DNA from: Rhodococcus sp. ARC_M5
Lineage (GTDB): Bacteria > Actinomycetota > Actinomycetes > Mycobacteriales > Mycobacteriaceae
Assembly (NCBI RefSeq): GCF_022810405.1
Contig: NZ_JALGQE010000001.1
Span: 558,001 to 622,000 of the forward strand
DNA length: 64,000 nucleotides
Reading direction: 5' to 3'
Shown: positions 63,130 through 64,000 of the stretch, one piece after another
Layout: every line of letters starts with the position of its first letter
How positions within the stretch are numbered: the stretch's first letter is position 1
Made by a program: the position numbers and the translations under genes
Notes under the pieces: generated by a model
The model's input: only the letters and a program-made list of their open reading frames with translations
Told to the model about the DNA's origin: nothing
The model's database searches: none

Positions 63130-63175
63130 CAGCGCGTGCGCGAATCATGGGCGCGCCGCCAACCGGCTCTGTAGA

Positions 63176-64000
63176 TCACCCGTGCCGTTTTCGATATTCC
63201 TGCTCGGCTCCGGGGTGAAGGGGGATGCTGCCGGTCATGACGAGCGACCGCGCGTCGAGAAACTGGCTGCCGATCGCCTGACCGGGAACCAGCCCGGACG
63301 ACTGATCGAGAAGCACGCTCACCAGTGCAGCGACAACGCGGTCCGGCACCTGAGGATGCGCCAGCAGAATGTTCGGAATACCGACTGTGGTGACCTCCGG
63401 ATGCTCGCCGTACACGTTCGCTGGAACCAGCACCGCCTCGTACGCGGTACCGAACTCGCGTCTGAGATCAGCAACGACGGTACCCAGATCGAGTAGCCGG
63501 ATCCCGGTTCGAGGCTCGGCAAACGCCGGAGTCGGCAGCCCGCCCGCCCACATCACGGCGTCGATTTCGTTGGTCGTCAGGGCATCTGCCGCCGAGCTCA
63601 TCGACAGCTGAACCTGTTCTACAGCACCTGCTTCCGCCACACCCGCTGCCCGCAGGACTCGCTGCGATACTTCGGTGGCACCGGACCCCGGGGCACCGAT
63701 GCTCACGTTTCGCCCTCGCAGATCCTCCATGGACTCGATAGCCGAGTCCGCACGCACTGCCACTTGAAAGTAGTTCTCGTAGACGCACCCGACCGCCGCC
63801 AGCTCTGCGCTGGGATGGCTGTAGGCGGCGTCCATGAGCGTCAGGGCCAGCTCGGCCTCCCGAGAACCCAACGCCTCGAGGTTGTCGACGGAGCCGGCCG
63901 TCGAGAGTGGAACGATCTCCGCTGCATCGGTTTCAGCGGCAGCGTCGGAGAGTAGTCCGGCGAACTCCCAGAAGAATCCGCCGATCTCGCCCGCCGCGAG
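63176..64000 (-). CDS. TAXI-type TRAP transporter solute-binding protein, truncated by the window edge
   Basis: The frame is open to base 64000, so the N-terminus, including any signal peptide, lies outside the window. The visible 274 residues contain the TAXI pattern: GEIGGFFWEFAGLL, STAGSVDNLEALGSREAELAL and MDAAY early, then NVSIGAPGSGATEVSQRVL and DAVMWAGGLPTPAF. The protein captures an acidic or amide-type solute for a TRAP permease; no permease gene is seen in the window. Confidence 0.85.
   Translation of the reverse strand, partial: LAAGEIGGFFWEFAGLLSDAAAETDAAEIVPLSTAGSVDNLEALGSREAELALTLMDAAYSHPSAELAAVGCVYENYFQVAVRADSAIESMEDLRGRNVSIGAPGSGATEVSQRVLRAAGVAEAGAVEQVQLSMSSAADALTTNEIDAVMWAGGLPTPAFAEPRTGIRLLDLGTVVADLRREFGTAYEAVLVPANVYGEHPEVTTVGIPNILLAHPQVPDRVVAALVSVLLDQSSGLVPGQAIGSQFLDARSLVMTGSIPLHPGAEQEYRKRHG

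Overview
The window is high-GC, densely coded chromosomal DNA from a Mycobacteriales actinobacterium, most likely Rhodococcus or a close relative. The basis is gene content: a furA-katG pair, a three-subunit acyl-CoA carboxylase with an AccE-type epsilon subunit, RsbW/STAS/PP2C partner-switching genes, a PucR-type regulator, many TetR repressors, actinobacterial SigF-like promoters and frequent GTG starts. I found no rRNA, tRNA, CRISPR array, insertion sequence or prophage. No gene-free stretch exceeds 300 bases; the longest is about 240 bases, at 41827-42064. Two genes touch the edges: a CDP-alcohol phosphatidyltransferase open at the left end and a TAXI/TRAP solute-binding protein cut at the right end.

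Layout. 0-13.6 kb is a stress and redox block: BrkB-type membrane protein, Ohr/OsmC-like protein, ferritin-like protein, zinc alcohol dehydrogenase, iron redox enzyme, PrmC-like methyltransferase with a CDGSH protein, STAS protein coupled to an SQR-like flavoprotein, glutaminase-STAS, FAH-family hydrolase and furA-katG. 13.7-16.7 kb is a CsoR/CstR-like regulator, DUF302 protein and MMPL transporter flanked by C-run/G-run palindromes. 16.8-22.8 kb is an acyl-CoA dehydrogenase / acyl-CoA carboxylase (beta, epsilon, alpha) / MarR operon facing a TetR gene across a repeated operator. 22.9-30.6 kb holds a luciferase-like oxidoreductase, a transglutaminase-like protein, CsbD, small membrane proteins, a ThiD/PdxK kinase and a three-gene SRPBCC-permease-CrtI-like operon. 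30.8-33.3 kb is a partner-switching set (two STAS proteins, RsbW-like kinase, PAS-PP2C phosphatase) with no sigma factor beside it.

33.4-46 kb mixes regulators (a double-TetR polypeptide, LuxR-type, PucR, TetR, a MerR-VOC fusion) with lipid and steroid-type enzymes. 46.0-52.0 kb is a coherent catabolic locus: MFS importer and acyl-CoA ligase on one strand, then TetR, acyl-CoA dehydrogenase and an APH-type kinase on the other, with two nearly identical operators. It resembles bacterial lva-type and mammalian ACAD10/11-type 4-hydroxyacid catabolism. 52.0-61.6 kb holds a secreted GH43-like protein, a PAS-GGDEF protein, a lone ketosynthase, a glutathione-independent formaldehyde-dehydrogenase-like enzyme and an araBDA operon for L-arabinose. 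The right end has a DUF6924 protein and the partial TAXI protein.

Functions, domains and start sites are read from the sequence by eye. No database search or quantitative computation was run.
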